10,585 bases of DNA, taken from the NCBI GenBank assembly GCA_020846375.1, contig JADLDZ010000162.1, positions 1 through 10,585 of the forward strand. The letters run 5' to 3'. Positions 1 to 6,948 of this stretch are shown here, piece by piece. Made by a program: the position numbers and the translations under genes. Source of the DNA: Nitrospirales bacterium (GTDB lineage: Bacteria > Nitrospirota > Thermodesulfovibrionia > Thermodesulfovibrionales > Dissulfurispiraceae). The notes beneath the pieces were generated by a model. It did no database searches. It worked only from the letters and a program-made list of their open reading frames with translations, and was not told the origin of the DNA. How positions within the stretch are numbered: position 1 is the first letter of the stretch; the number at the start of each line of letters is the position of its first letter.

Positions 1-368
1 TCGCCGGCTTCAGCCGGTACAGCCGATCGAGCATGCTCGAGGTCATCCGCCAGGACTACATCAGAACCGCCCGGGCAAAAGGGCTCAGGGAATCCACGGT
101 GATCCTCACCCATGCCCTCCGCAATGCTCTCATGCCCATCGTGACCATTCTCGGCCTTGCCGTGCCCGGCCTTATCGGAGGTGCGGTCATTTTCGAGACC
201 ATCTTTGCCCTGCCGGGCATGGGGCAACTCTTTTATGCCTCCACCATGTCCCGCGACTATCCCACTATCATGGGAATCCTGGTGATCGGTGCGGTGCTGA
301 CCCTCATCGGGAATCTCATTGCCGATATCTCCTATGCCCTTGTGGACCCGAGGATCAGAGTAAAGTGA
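1..368 (+). CDS. Peptide ABC transporter permease, DppB/OppB family (3' part only)
   Basis: The reading frame is already open at the left edge (first full codon at 3), so only the last 121 residues are present. They contain the permease cytoplasmic EAA-type loop, with the stretch DYIRTARAKGL followed by HALRNAL, through which such permeases contact the ATPase subunit. After it come the family-typical hydrophobic segment with GGAVIFETIFALPGMGQL, and a last membrane helix ending in the usual short DPRIR tail. The family forms a heterodimeric inner-membrane channel with a DppC/OppC partner and imports di- or oligopeptides, or sometimes nickel or other solutes. The partner gene follows downstream after an unusually long 198-bp gap. 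The substrate-binding protein and ATPase genes are not in the window, so the substrate cannot be named. An internal ATG at 33 is not a plausible start because conserved sequence continues upstream of it. Confidence 0.93.
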   Translation, partial: AGFSRYSRSSMLEVIRQDYIRTARAKGLRESTVILTHALRNALMPIVTILGLAVPGLIGGAVIFETIFALPGMGQLFYASTMSRDYPTIMGILVIGAVLTLIGNLIADISYALVDPRIRVK

Positions 369-370
369 AA

Positions 371-450
371 AACAGAGTGAAACAGGGTACGAGAGGAAAA
401 GACAGAGTAAGACAGGATAAGGCAGAGTGAAACAGAGTAAAACAGAAAAG
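371..450 (+). repeat. Tandem array of 10-bp repeats (left arm)
   Basis: Eight consecutive units in exact 10-bp register (371, 381, 391 and so on to 441), consensus roughly AACAGAGTAA. Units at 371, 401, 421 and 431 match best, 381 and 411 have a few changes, and 391 and 441 are degenerate. The tract is very purine-rich, unlike the GC-rich coding DNA around it. It begins just after the permease stop codon, and no reading frame continues through it as part of a recognisable protein. It forms the left arm of an inverted structure with 481-551. Confidence 0.8.
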
Positions 451-480
451 AGAAAAACACCAGTTGTTGTTTCGCCTGGT

Positions 481-551
481 AGTTGCCTGTTTTGTCTGGT
501 TTTTTTCTGTATTTATCTGTCTCACTCTGCTTTATCTCTGTCTTTTTCTGT
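481..551 (-). repeat. Inverted copy of the 10-bp repeat array (right arm)
   Basis: Pyrimidine-rich mirror of the left array. CTGT or CTGG cores recur about every 10 bp (ending near 490, 500, 510, 520, 530, 541 and 551), which is the same unit on the opposite strand. Complementary blocks between the arms include 397-407 with 536-546 (11 bp), 422-430 with 522-530 (9 bp) and 442-449 with 503-510 (8 bp). The transcript could therefore fold into a long imperfect hairpin spanning about 397-546. The right arm is missing one 10-bp unit relative to the left, which fits slippage-type evolution. The next gene's ribosome binding site begins just after it. Confidence 0.75.
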
Positions 552-566
552 CCTCAGGACGTCTGG

Positions 567-1403
567 ATGATACGGATCATCTGGAACCGGTTCAGGAAGA
601 ACCCTCTTTCGGTGGCGGGTTTGGTGATCATTCTCACCCTCGCCTCCCTCGCCCTGCTTGCGCCCTTTATCGCACCGTATGAGCCCACGCGGATCGATGT
701 CTACCGCGTCCTTTCCTCCCCCACGTCCGCCCATCCCTTCGGCACCGATGAGCTCGGCAGGGATGTCCTCTCCCGGATGATATGGGGGAGCCGCGTTTCC
801 CTCAAGGTCGGCTTTATCGCGGTGGGGATCGCCATCACGATAGGGACGGTCCTGGGCGCCTTCGCCGGGTATTACGGCGGCAAGACCGATGCGGTGCTCA
901 TGCGGTTTGTCGATATCATGCTCGCTTTCCCGACTTTCTTCCTCATCCTCGCGGTGATCGCCATTGTGGAGCCGAGCATCTCCACCATCATGATCGTGAT
1001 CGGTATTACGGGGTGGATGGATGTGGCGCGGCTGGTGCGCGCGGAGTTCCTGACCCTCAAGGAGCGGGATTTCATTGCGGCGGCGCGGGCCATCGGCGCG
1101 GGCGACTTCCGTCTTATTTTCAGACATATCATTCCCAATGCCCTCTCTCCCGTCTTTGTGGCGGCCACTTTCGGGATCGCGGGCGCCATCCTCACCGAAT
1201 CGGGCCTCTCGTTTCTCGGGCTGGGAGTCCAGCCCCCGGAGCCGAGCTGGGGTAATATCCTCACGTCCGGCAAGGACAACATCACCGTAGCCTGGTGGCT
1301 GTCCCTGTTCCCCGGCATCGCCATCCTCATCACCGTGCTGAGCTACAACCTCGTGGGGGAAGGCTTGCGGGACGCTCTTGACCCGAGGCTCTGGAGAGAC
1401 TAG
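567..1403 (+). CDS. Peptide ABC transporter permease, DppC/OppC family
   Basis: The protein has 278 residues, the normal size for the inner-membrane DppC/OppC subunit that pairs with DppB/OppB. Visible signs are the OppC N-terminal segment (NRFRKNPLSVAG, residues 7-18) leading into the first membrane helix, the HPFGTDELGRDVLSR block at 57-70, and the EAA loop (AAARAIGAGD, then FRHIIPNALSP) at about 171-194. The SGLSFLGLGVQPPEPSWG block follows at about 212-229, and the protein ends with LDPRLWRD. I place the start at ATG 567 because AGGA sits at 556-559 and the protein then begins like other family members. The frame is open back to an ATG at 483, but that extension is encoded by the repeat arm and has no family counterpart. 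The stop lies 32 bp before glnE, so co-transcription is likely. Confidence 0.93.
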   Translation: MIRIIWNRFRKNPLSVAGLVIILTLASLALLAPFIAPYEPTRIDVYRVLSSPTSAHPFGTDELGRDVLSRMIWGSRVSLKVGFIAVGIAITIGTVLGAFAGYYGGKTDAVLMRFVDIMLAFPTFFLILAVIAIVEPSISTIMIVIGITGWMDVARLVRAEFLTLKERDFIAAARAIGAGDFRLIFRHIIPNALSPVFVAATFGIAGAILTESGLSFLGLGVQPPEPSWGNILTSGKDNITVAWWLSLFPGIAILITVLSYNLVGEGLRDALDPRLWRD

Positions 1404-1435
1404 GGTGGGTATTCTGCCTGCATACCCGGCCGGCG

Positions 1436-4222
1436 ATGAGCTATAGTATTCCCGACCCTGAAAGGGCCTCCAACAATATCGAGACGTTTCTTGCCGAAAA
1501 CCCCGGGTACTCGACGCGGCTGGAGGAGCACCGGGATGCAGCAGCAATGCTCTTCTCTCACAGTCAGTTCCTTGCAAACTATTCCATGCAGAACCCGGAC
1601 GTGCTCTTCGGTGCGCTGGAGAGCCTGCATACCGCCCCTGATGCGGATACCCTCGGGAAAGAGCTGCGGGACCTCCTTGCCCGGTGCGCCACTCTGGCCG
1701 AAGGGATGAGGGTGGTGCGCAGGTTCAGGAAGGACAGGATCCTGCACCTCACCCTGCGTGATATCCTCCGGAAGGCGGACCTCCCGGAGATCCTCCTCGA
1801 TATGAGCACTCTTGCCGACGCGATTCTCGGCGAGTCGCTGCCTTTTGTGGAAGGGTTTCTCGTGCAGCGGTACGGGACTCTGTCAGAGAACTCTTTTGCC
1901 GTTATCGCCCTCGGCAAGCTGGGGGCGCAGGAGCTGAACTACAGCTCCGATGTGGACATTGTCTTTGTCTATCGGCACGAGGGAGAGACTTCGGGAGTTT
2001 CGACCCTTCCGGGGGTGGTGCGGAACAGGATCTCTGCGTTCGAGTATTACGTGAAGCTCGCAGAGGAATACACCCGTTTTCTTTCCGCCCCTACCGGGGA
2101 CGGTTTTGCCTACCGGGTGGATCTGCGGCTGCGGCCCCAGGGCCAGCGCGGGAGTATGGCCCTTTCCCTTGCCGGCTATGAGGAATACTATGAGTCGTGG
2201 GGCCAGGTATGGGAGAGGGCCGCGGCTCTCCGCGCCCGTCCCGCGGCAGGAGACGCGGAGCTGGGGAGGGATTTCCTGGACTGCATACGTCCTTTCGTGT
2301 ATCGGAAATACCTCGACTTCCAGGCTATCGAAGAGATACGGCGGATGAAGGGGCAGGTGGAACAGATAAAACCGGGTGTCCAGAGCAGGGATGTAAAAAG
2401 GGGATACGGGGGAATACGGGAAATCGAATTTTTCATTCAGGTATTCCAGTTGATCTATGGGGGGAAGGAACCGTCATTGCGGGAGAGGAGCACTCTCAAA
2501 GTCCTGCACCGTCTCGTGCAGAAGGGGTTTATCGGGCATGAGGACCTCCGCCATCTGGCAGATAACTATCTCTTCCTGAGGACCCTGGAGCACCGGCTTC
2601 AGCAGATGAACGACCTTCAAGTCCATTCCCTTCCCTCCGGGGAGCGGGAGCTCGCTATTCTCGGGAAGAAAATGGGCTTCGAGGGAAAGGCGGATTTCCT
2701 GGCGGAGCTGAATGCCCGGAGGCGGAAGGTCAGGGAGATCTATGATTCGCTCCTTTTTATCCGGGAGGGCGGAGGGGAAAAAGGCGGCTCCCGCCTCCTG
2801 GGGAACGAGTACTGGGATATGGATACCCCGGTGGAGAATCTGCTTACGGAGGAGCTCGCAAAAGCGGGTGTACGGGATACGCGCAAAGCGGTGCACTGCC
2901 TTATGAAGATCCGCAACAACATGCAGTCCTTCCAGACCATCAGGGGCAGACGGCTCCTCGAAGAGGTCATACCCGGGTTCGTGGAAGAGGCGCTGAAGGG
3001 ACCCAATCCCGATCTTTCCCTGCTCCATCTTGTTGATTTTTCCGTCATACTTGCCGCAAAGGAGTACTATCTCGACGCGATCTCCCGGCGCAGGGAGATC
3101 ATCTCCCTCCTGACCTTCGTCCTGTCCCAGAGTGAATACCTGTCGAAGATTCTCATGAGCAATCCAGAGTATATCGAATCCCTGGTGGAGGGGGAGAGAG
3201 GGGAAAAGTCCCTGCGGACCCTTGAAGAGGAGCTCGGTTACCTTGTGGAAAAGAAAGGAGAGACCGCGGCCATCCGGCTCTTCAGAAGGATGGAGGAGAT
3301 ACGTCTCGGCGTCCGTTTCCTCGACGGGAGGCTGGATGTCGGGCGCCTGGTGAAGGCACTGAGCAAGGTGGCGGAGGCGGTGCTTTCGTTCATGGTGAGG
3401 CCTGCTTCTTCCTCCTCTCTTGCGGTGATCGGGTTCGGGAAGCTGGGGGGGAGGGAGATTACCTTCAACTCCGACCTCGACATCATCTTCGTTACGCAGG
3501 ACGAACCTGCGGAAGCGGAGGTGAGGGCGGCGGAACGTCTGCTGAAAGCCTTCATGTCCTACACAAAGGACGGGATCGCCTACCGGGTGGACACCCGGCT
3601 GCGGCCCGAAGGGAACAAGGGCCCCCTCGTGAGCTCCCTCAAGGGGATCGGTGCCTATTACCGGAATACTGCGCAGCCCTGGGAGATACAGGCTCTGCTT
3701 AAGGCCCGTCCCGTGGCTGGGGCGGCCTGTACCGCCGCGCAGTTCATGGTGATGCGGAACGAGGTGCTGGCAGGGAGGGGAGGAGAGGTTACCCCGGTTG
3801 AAGTGCGGAAAATGCGGGACAGGATACTGAAGGAGCTGTCGAAAGAGGGCGGAGCCGCACGGGAGTACGATATCAAGCTGGGGGCGGGGGGGCTGGAAGA
3901 GCTGGAGTTCTTCCTGCAGTACCTTCAGCTCCGGCAGTGCCGTTCCCTTCCGGAGCTCCTCGTCCAGGGCACCCTCGATGCGGTAATGCGACTCAGAAAG
4001 AAAGGAGTCTTTGGGGATGCGGAGGCGGCGATGCTCCGGGACACCTACCTTTTTTACCGTAGTATCGAAACGGTCCTTCGCCTGAGAAATGAAGCGCTGC
4101 TGTACGAGGGGGGAAACGCTCTGCAAACCCTCGCCGACAGCAGAGGAATGAGTGCTGCCGACCTCCTCGACCTCCTGGAGAGGCGAAAAGAATGGGTGAC
4201 CGCTTTCCGGGATTCCCTGTAA
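1436..4222 (+). CDS. glnE: Bifunctional glutamine synthetase adenylyltransferase/deadenylylase
   Basis: This 928-residue protein is close to the E. coli GlnE length (946). It has the diagnostic duplicated architecture of two nucleotidyltransferase domains joined by helical regulatory regions. The N-terminal, deadenylylase-type domain has GKLGAQELNYSSDVDIV, with the metal-binding pair Asp172 and Asp174, followed by a YRVDLRLRP block. The C-terminal, adenylyltransferase-type domain has GFGKLGGREITFNSDLDII, with Asp680 and Asp682, followed by YRVDTRLRPEG. Both active sites look intact. In characterised bacteria GlnE adds AMP to, and phosphorolytically removes it from, a tyrosine of GlnA, steered by PII and glutamine. 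The target glnA and two PII genes lie downstream on the other strand. ATG 1436 is the only sensible start: the frame upstream has no other start codon before the permease stop. No strong Shine-Dalgarno is visible, so translational coupling to the permease gene is possible. Confidence 0.97.
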   Translation: MSYSIPDPERASNNIETFLAENPGYSTRLEEHRDAAAMLFSHSQFLANYSMQNPDVLFGALESLHTAPDADTLGKELRDLLARCATLAEGMRVVRRFRKDRILHLTLRDILRKADLPEILLDMSTLADAILGESLPFVEGFLVQRYGTLSENSFAVIALGKLGAQELNYSSDVDIVFVYRHEGETSGVSTLPGVVRNRISAFEYYVKLAEEYTRFLSAPTGDGFAYRVDLRLRPQGQRGSMALSLAGYEEYYESWGQVWERAAALRARPAAGDAELGRDFLDCIRPFVYRKYLDFQAIEEIRRMKGQVEQIKPGVQSRDVKRGYGGIREIEFFIQVFQLIYGGKEPSLRERSTLKVLHRLVQKGFIGHEDLRHLADNYLFLRTLEHRLQQMNDLQVHSLPSGERELAILGKKMGFEGKADFLAELNARRRKVREIYDSLLFIREGGGEKGGSRLLGNEYWDMDTPVENLLTEELAKAGVRDTRKAVHCLMKIRNNMQSFQTIRGRRLLEEVIPGFVEEALKGPNPDLSLLHLVDFSVILAAKEYYLDAISRRREIISLLTFVLSQSEYLSKILMSNPEYIESLVEGERGEKSLRTLEEELGYLVEKKGETAAIRLFRRMEEIRLGVRFLDGRLDVGRLVKALSKVAEAVLSFMVRPASSSSLAVIGFGKLGGREITFNSDLDIIFVTQDEPAEAEVRAAERLLKAFMSYTKDGIAYRVDTRLRPEGNKGPLVSSLKGIGAYYRNTAQPWEIQALLKARPVAGAACTAAQFMVMRNEVLAGRGGEVTPVEVRKMRDRILKELSKEGGAAREYDIKLGAGGLEELEFFLQYLQLRQCRSLPELLVQGTLDAVMRLRKKGVFGDAEAAMLRDTYLFYRSIETVLRLRNEALLYEGGNALQTLADSRGMSAADLLDLLERRKEWVTAFRDSL

Positions 4223-4239
4223 TCCGGGCGCTGTCGCTG

Positions 4240-4281
4240 CCCCAAAGAATCTTTGATTCTTCGGGGACCCCTGTTCTTTTT
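4240..4281 (+). terminator. Possible terminator hairpin after glnE
   Basis: A 12-position stem with one A/C mismatch (4240-4251 against 4255-4266, 3-nt loop) starts 17 bp after the glnE stop. The T-rich stretch (4277-4281) lies about 10 nt beyond the stem, so this is not a textbook intrinsic terminator. It could instead be an mRNA-stabilising 3' hairpin. Confidence 0.45.
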
Positions 4282-4341
4282 CCGGAGTCCTTGGGACGCC
4301 CTGTCCAGGAACTCTTCGCTCGGTCTCGCAACGAACACAGT

Positions 4342-4372
4342 TTGCAAACACACCCTGGTAAAGTTGTACAAT
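4342..4372 (+). promoter_or_regulatory. Possible sigma-70-type promoter for the cheW gene
   Basis: TTGCAA (4342-4347) and TACAAT (4367-4372) resemble -35 and -10 boxes and lie 43 bp ahead of the cheW start codon. The 19-bp spacer is longer than ideal. The position after a hairpin and before an isolated gene supports the idea, but the match alone is modest. Confidence 0.4.
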
Positions 4373-4404
4373 ACTTCCGTTTTCCATGGAGTATTTATTA
4401 TTCC

Positions 4405-4410
4405 GGAGGT
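4405..4410 (+). promoter_or_regulatory. Ribosome binding site that fixes the cheW start
   Basis: GGAGGT lies five bases before ATG 4416. This makes 4416 the start rather than the in-frame ATG at 4386, which has no such site and lies upstream of this one. Confidence 0.85.
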
Positions 4411-4415
4411 GTTCA

Positions 4416-4943
4416 ATGAAGGCACTGGTAGCGGCAGGCCCCTCTGAGGGAATGAAAAAAACAGCGGCGGGAAGCGGGATCCTGCAGTTGGTGACCTTCA
4501 ATCTCGGCAATGAGGAATACGCGGTGGATATCCTGAAGGTGCAGGAGATCAACAGGATGAAGGAGATCACCCGGGTGCCCAACTCCCCCGATTACGTGGA
4601 GGGAGTGATCAACCTCAGGGGCAAGGTAATTCCCGTAGTCAGCCTGAGAAGGAGGTTCGGCCTTTTGGAAAAGGAGAATGATGAGCAGTCACGTATCATG
4701 ATCATGGATATCCAGGGAGTCACCATGGGGCTCGTGGTGGATTCGGTATCTGAAGTGCTCAGGATTCCCATGAGCACGGTGGAGCCTACCCCGCCCATGG
4801 CGTCGAACATCAGCACGGAGTTTATCAAAGGCATCGCAAAGCTGGAGGAGCGCCTCATCATCCTCCTCGATATGGACAGGCTTTTGGGAAAGTCCGAGGA
4901 GACCGCCATGATCGAAGCTGCGACGAGGGCGATAGAGGGATAG
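4416..4943 (+). CDS. CheW-family chemotaxis coupling protein
   Basis: A 175-residue protein made of a single CheW (SH3-like) domain after a short tail of about 20 residues. The hallmarks are visible: LVTFNLGNEEYAVDILKVQEI (residues 25-45), the VINLRGKVIPVVSLR core at 64-78, and VVDSVSEVLRIP at 107-118. The C-terminal part has FIKGIAKLEERLIILLDMDRLL (137-157). CheW links methyl-accepting receptors to the kinase CheA in the cytoplasm. No CheA, receptor or other chemotaxis gene is in the window, so this is an orphan copy, and which array it serves cannot be told. It has a strong ribosome binding site and possibly its own promoter, so it may be independent of glnE despite the shared direction. 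It converges on glnA. Confidence 0.94.
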   Translation: MKALVAAGPSEGMKKTAAGSGILQLVTFNLGNEEYAVDILKVQEINRMKEITRVPNSPDYVEGVINLRGKVIPVVSLRRRFGLLEKENDEQSRIMIMDIQGVTMGLVVDSVSEVLRIPMSTVEPTPPMASNISTEFIKGIAKLEERLIILLDMDRLLGKSEETAMIEAATRAIEG

Positions 4944-4970
4944 CCTCTTCCGGTTCCGGTTGGAGGGCAG

Positions 4971-5005
4971 CCCCTCTCAGCACCCGGAGGAGGGGCTGAG
5001 AGGGG
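4971..5005. terminator. GC-rich hairpin between convergent cheW and glnA
   Basis: An 11-bp perfect stem (4971-4981 with 4995-5005) with a 13-nt loop occupies most of the 72-bp gap between the cheW and glnA stop codons. The position suits a shared bidirectional terminator. Neither side has a clear T-tract, so it could act through stem strength with Rho, or as a 3'-end protecting structure. Confidence 0.6.
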
Positions 5006-5015
5006 GCTTCCGGCA

Positions 5016-6428
5016 TTAAATATCGTAATAGAGGAAGAACTCGTACGGGTGGGGCCGCAGCCTCAACTGGTCGATCTCCTTTGTTCTCTTGTAGTGAATC
5101 CAGGTATCAATGGCGTCCTGGGTAAAGACGTTCCCCTTCAGAAGGTATTCATGATCCTCCTCGAGGTTGCTGATCGCCTCGTCGAGGCTCCCCGGCATGG
5201 TGGGCACCGATGCCAGTTCCTCGGGACCGAGTTCGTAGATGTCTTTGTCGAGGGGCTCGCCCGGATGGATCTTGTTCTCGATGCCGTCCAGCCCCGCCAT
5301 CATCATTGCGGCGAAGGCGAGGTACGTATTGCAGGACGGATCAGGGAACCGGACCTCGACCCTTTTTGCCTTCGGGCTTGCGGAGTAGGTCGGGATCCTG
5401 ATGGAGGCGGATCTGTTCCGTGCCGAGTAGGCGAGATTGACGGGCGCTTCGAAGCCGGGGGTCAGTCTCTTATAGGAGTTGGTGGTGGGATTGGTGAGGG
5501 CCGCGAGTGATTTCGCATGCTTCAGAATGCCTCCGATATAGTACAGGGCCAGCTCGCTCAGGCCTGCATACCCGTTGCCCGCGAAGAGGGGCTTGCCGTT
5601 CTTCCAGATGCTCTGGTGAACATGCATCCCGGAGCCGTTGTCGCCGAAGAGGGGCTTGGGCATGAAGGTGGCCGTCTTGCCGTGCCTCCTGGCGACGTTC
5701 TTGATGATGTATTTGAAGAGCATGTTCTTGTCGGCCATCTTCACCAGGGAATCGAAGCGCATGTCGATTTCCGCCTGGCCTGCGGTGGCCACCTCATGGT
5801 GCTCCCTTTCCACATAGATGCCTACCTTCAGCATCTCCATGACCATTTCGGTCCTTATATTTACCTGGCTGTCGGTGGGCGGTACGGGGAAATACCCCTC
5901 CTTGTGCCGCGGTTTGTACCCGAGATTCGGCTTCTCGTCGCGGCCGGAATTCCAGATGCCCTCGACGGAATCGATGAAATAGTAGCCGCTGTGGGAGTTC
6001 TGGTCGAACATGATATCGTCGAAGATGAAGAACTCCGCCTCGGGACCGAAATAGGCGGTGTCTCCGATGCCGGTGGATTTGAGGTACGCCTCGGCCTTCT
6101 GTGCGATATACCGGGGATCCCTCGTGTAGTATTCCTTGGTAATGGGATCGACGATATTGCAGATAAGGCTGAGGGTCGGGTATTCCATGAAGGGGTCCAT
6201 GAACGCCGTCGTCGGGTCAGGGATAATCAGCATGTCGGAGGTGTTGATCGCCTGCCACCCCCTGATGGAAGATCCGTCGAAACCGAGCCCTTCTTCGAAG
6301 ACCGCCTCCGACAACTCGGCGACGGGTACGGCAAAATGCTGCCAAATTCCAGGAAAATCAAGGAATTTGAAGTTGACCATGACGGCCTTGTTTTCCTGTG
6401 CCATCTTGATTACGTCTTTTGGTGTCAT
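5016..6428 (-). CDS. glnA: Glutamine synthetase, type I (dodecameric GS)
   Basis: The 470-residue length is typical of GSI. The enzyme makes glutamine from glutamate, ammonia and ATP in the cytoplasm. Seen in order are the N-terminal beta-grasp region with GLGFDGSSIRGW (48-58), FGPEAEFFIFD (127-137) with metal-ligand glutamates, and NGSGMHVHQSIW (264-275) in the ATP/glutamate site. The flexible NPTTNSYKRL loop follows at 313-322, then RNRSASIRIP (337-346). The adenylylation loop DKDIYELGPEE at 394-404 holds Tyr398, at the E. coli position, so this is the GlnE-regulated subtype. A strong AGGAGG (complement of 6433-6438) precedes the ATG. glnB lies 85 bp upstream in the same direction, so a glnB-glnA operon is likely. 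No clear separate promoter is visible in that gap. Confidence 0.98.
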   Translation of the reverse strand: MTPKDVIKMAQENKAVMVNFKFLDFPGIWQHFAVPVAELSEAVFEEGLGFDGSSIRGWQAINTSDMLIIPDPTTAFMDPFMEYPTLSLICNIVDPITKEYYTRDPRYIAQKAEAYLKSTGIGDTAYFGPEAEFFIFDDIMFDQNSHSGYYFIDSVEGIWNSGRDEKPNLGYKPRHKEGYFPVPPTDSQVNIRTEMVMEMLKVGIYVEREHHEVATAGQAEIDMRFDSLVKMADKNMLFKYIIKNVARRHGKTATFMPKPLFGDNGSGMHVHQSIWKNGKPLFAGNGYAGLSELALYYIGGILKHAKSLAALTNPTTNSYKRLTPGFEAPVNLAYSARNRSASIRIPTYSASPKAKRVEVRFPDPSCNTYLAFAAMMMAGLDGIENKIHPGEPLDKDIYELGPEELASVPTMPGSLDEAISNLEEDHEYLLKGNVFTQDAIDTWIHYKRTKEIDQLRLRPHPYEFFLYYDI

Positions 6429-6513
6429 ACTTCCTCCTTATGAAGTGGGAAGCGCGTACTTCCTGTTCGCTGCTTCCTTTGTTTATTTCTCGTTTCCGGC
6501 GCTCCTGCAGACT

Positions 6514-6852
6514 CTACACCGCCGATTCCCCGTGCTCGCCGGTCCTGATCCTGATGATCTCTTCGATAGGGTAGACGAAGATCTTGCCGTCTCCGATCTT
6601 TCCGGTCCTGGCCGACTTCTCGATGGTATCCACCACCTTCGGGGCGAGGGTATCGGAGGTCACGATCTCGATCTTGATCTTCGGGATGAAGTCCACGACA
6701 TACTCTGCGCCCCGGTAGAGCTCGGTATGTCCCTTCTGCCTGCCGAACCCTTTTACCTCTGTCACGGTCATTCCTTGGATGCCGATCTCGTTCAGGGCAT
6801 CCTTGACCTCATCGAGCTTGAAAGGTTTGATGATCGCCTCTATTTTTTTCAT
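6514..6852 (-). CDS. glnB: Nitrogen regulatory protein PII (GlnB type)
   Basis: This is a complete 112-residue PII signal protein. Trimers bind ATP or ADP and 2-oxoglutarate in the clefts between subunits and control partners such as GlnE, NtrB and AmtB. Visible are the first PII signature around the T-loop (YRGAEY, with Tyr51 as the uridylylation site), the GFGRQKGH stretch at 35-42, and the B-loop TGKIGDGKIFV at 83-93. Residue 54 is Asp, as in E. coli GlnB. A good AGGAGG lies seven bases before the ATG. The gene is directly upstream of glnA, a common glnBA arrangement. It is about 77% identical by eye to the second PII gene in this window (26 differences in 112 positions). Confidence 0.96.
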   Translation of the reverse strand: MKKIEAIIKPFKLDEVKDALNEIGIQGMTVTEVKGFGRQKGHTELYRGAEYVVDFIPKIKIEIVTSDTLAPKVVDTIEKSARTGKIGDGKIFVYPIEEIIRIRTGEHGESAV

Positions 6853-6909
6853 AGGTGCCTCCTTGTATTCGTCTGTGTAGTCCGGTGTCCCTCTGCCGCT
6901 GCGTTCAGT

Positions 6910-6944
6910 CGGAGAGGAGAACTCATTCCGAAGCTCTCCGTTTT
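6910..6944. other. Hairpin between the amidotransferase gene and glnB
   Basis: A 7-bp perfect stem (6910-6916 with 6934-6940) with a 17-nt loop lies in the 96-bp gap. Four Ts follow the stem only on the + strand, so it does not look like a terminator for the - strand amidotransferase gene. It may be a leader structure of glnB or chance. I see no convincing promoter in this gap. Confidence 0.3.
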
Positions 6945-6948
6945 CCCG

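Noticed and set aside
371..551. CRISPR array
   Set aside because: Units are only 10 bp and directly abutting, with no unique spacers, and the array inverts halfway.
522..1577. Open frame of about 350 codons on the - strand over the DppC-type gene
   Set aside because: Low-complexity charged translation antisense to a well-supported permease.
2474..4582. Very long open frame (about 700 codons) on the - strand across glnE
   Set aside because: It lies antisense to clear glnE domains, has no recognisable motif and a Pro/Arg/His-rich composition. It is a by-product of GC-rich codon use in glnE.
6507..6520. GG-N10-GC spacing on the - strand at the glnB stop as a glnA sigma-54 promoter
   Set aside because: The -24 context does not match and the -12 box has a mismatch, so it is too weak against chance.
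6933..6946. GG-N10-GC spacing on the - strand upstream of glnB as a sigma-54 promoter
   Set aside because: Only the four core bases fit; the TGGCA and TTGC contexts are absent.
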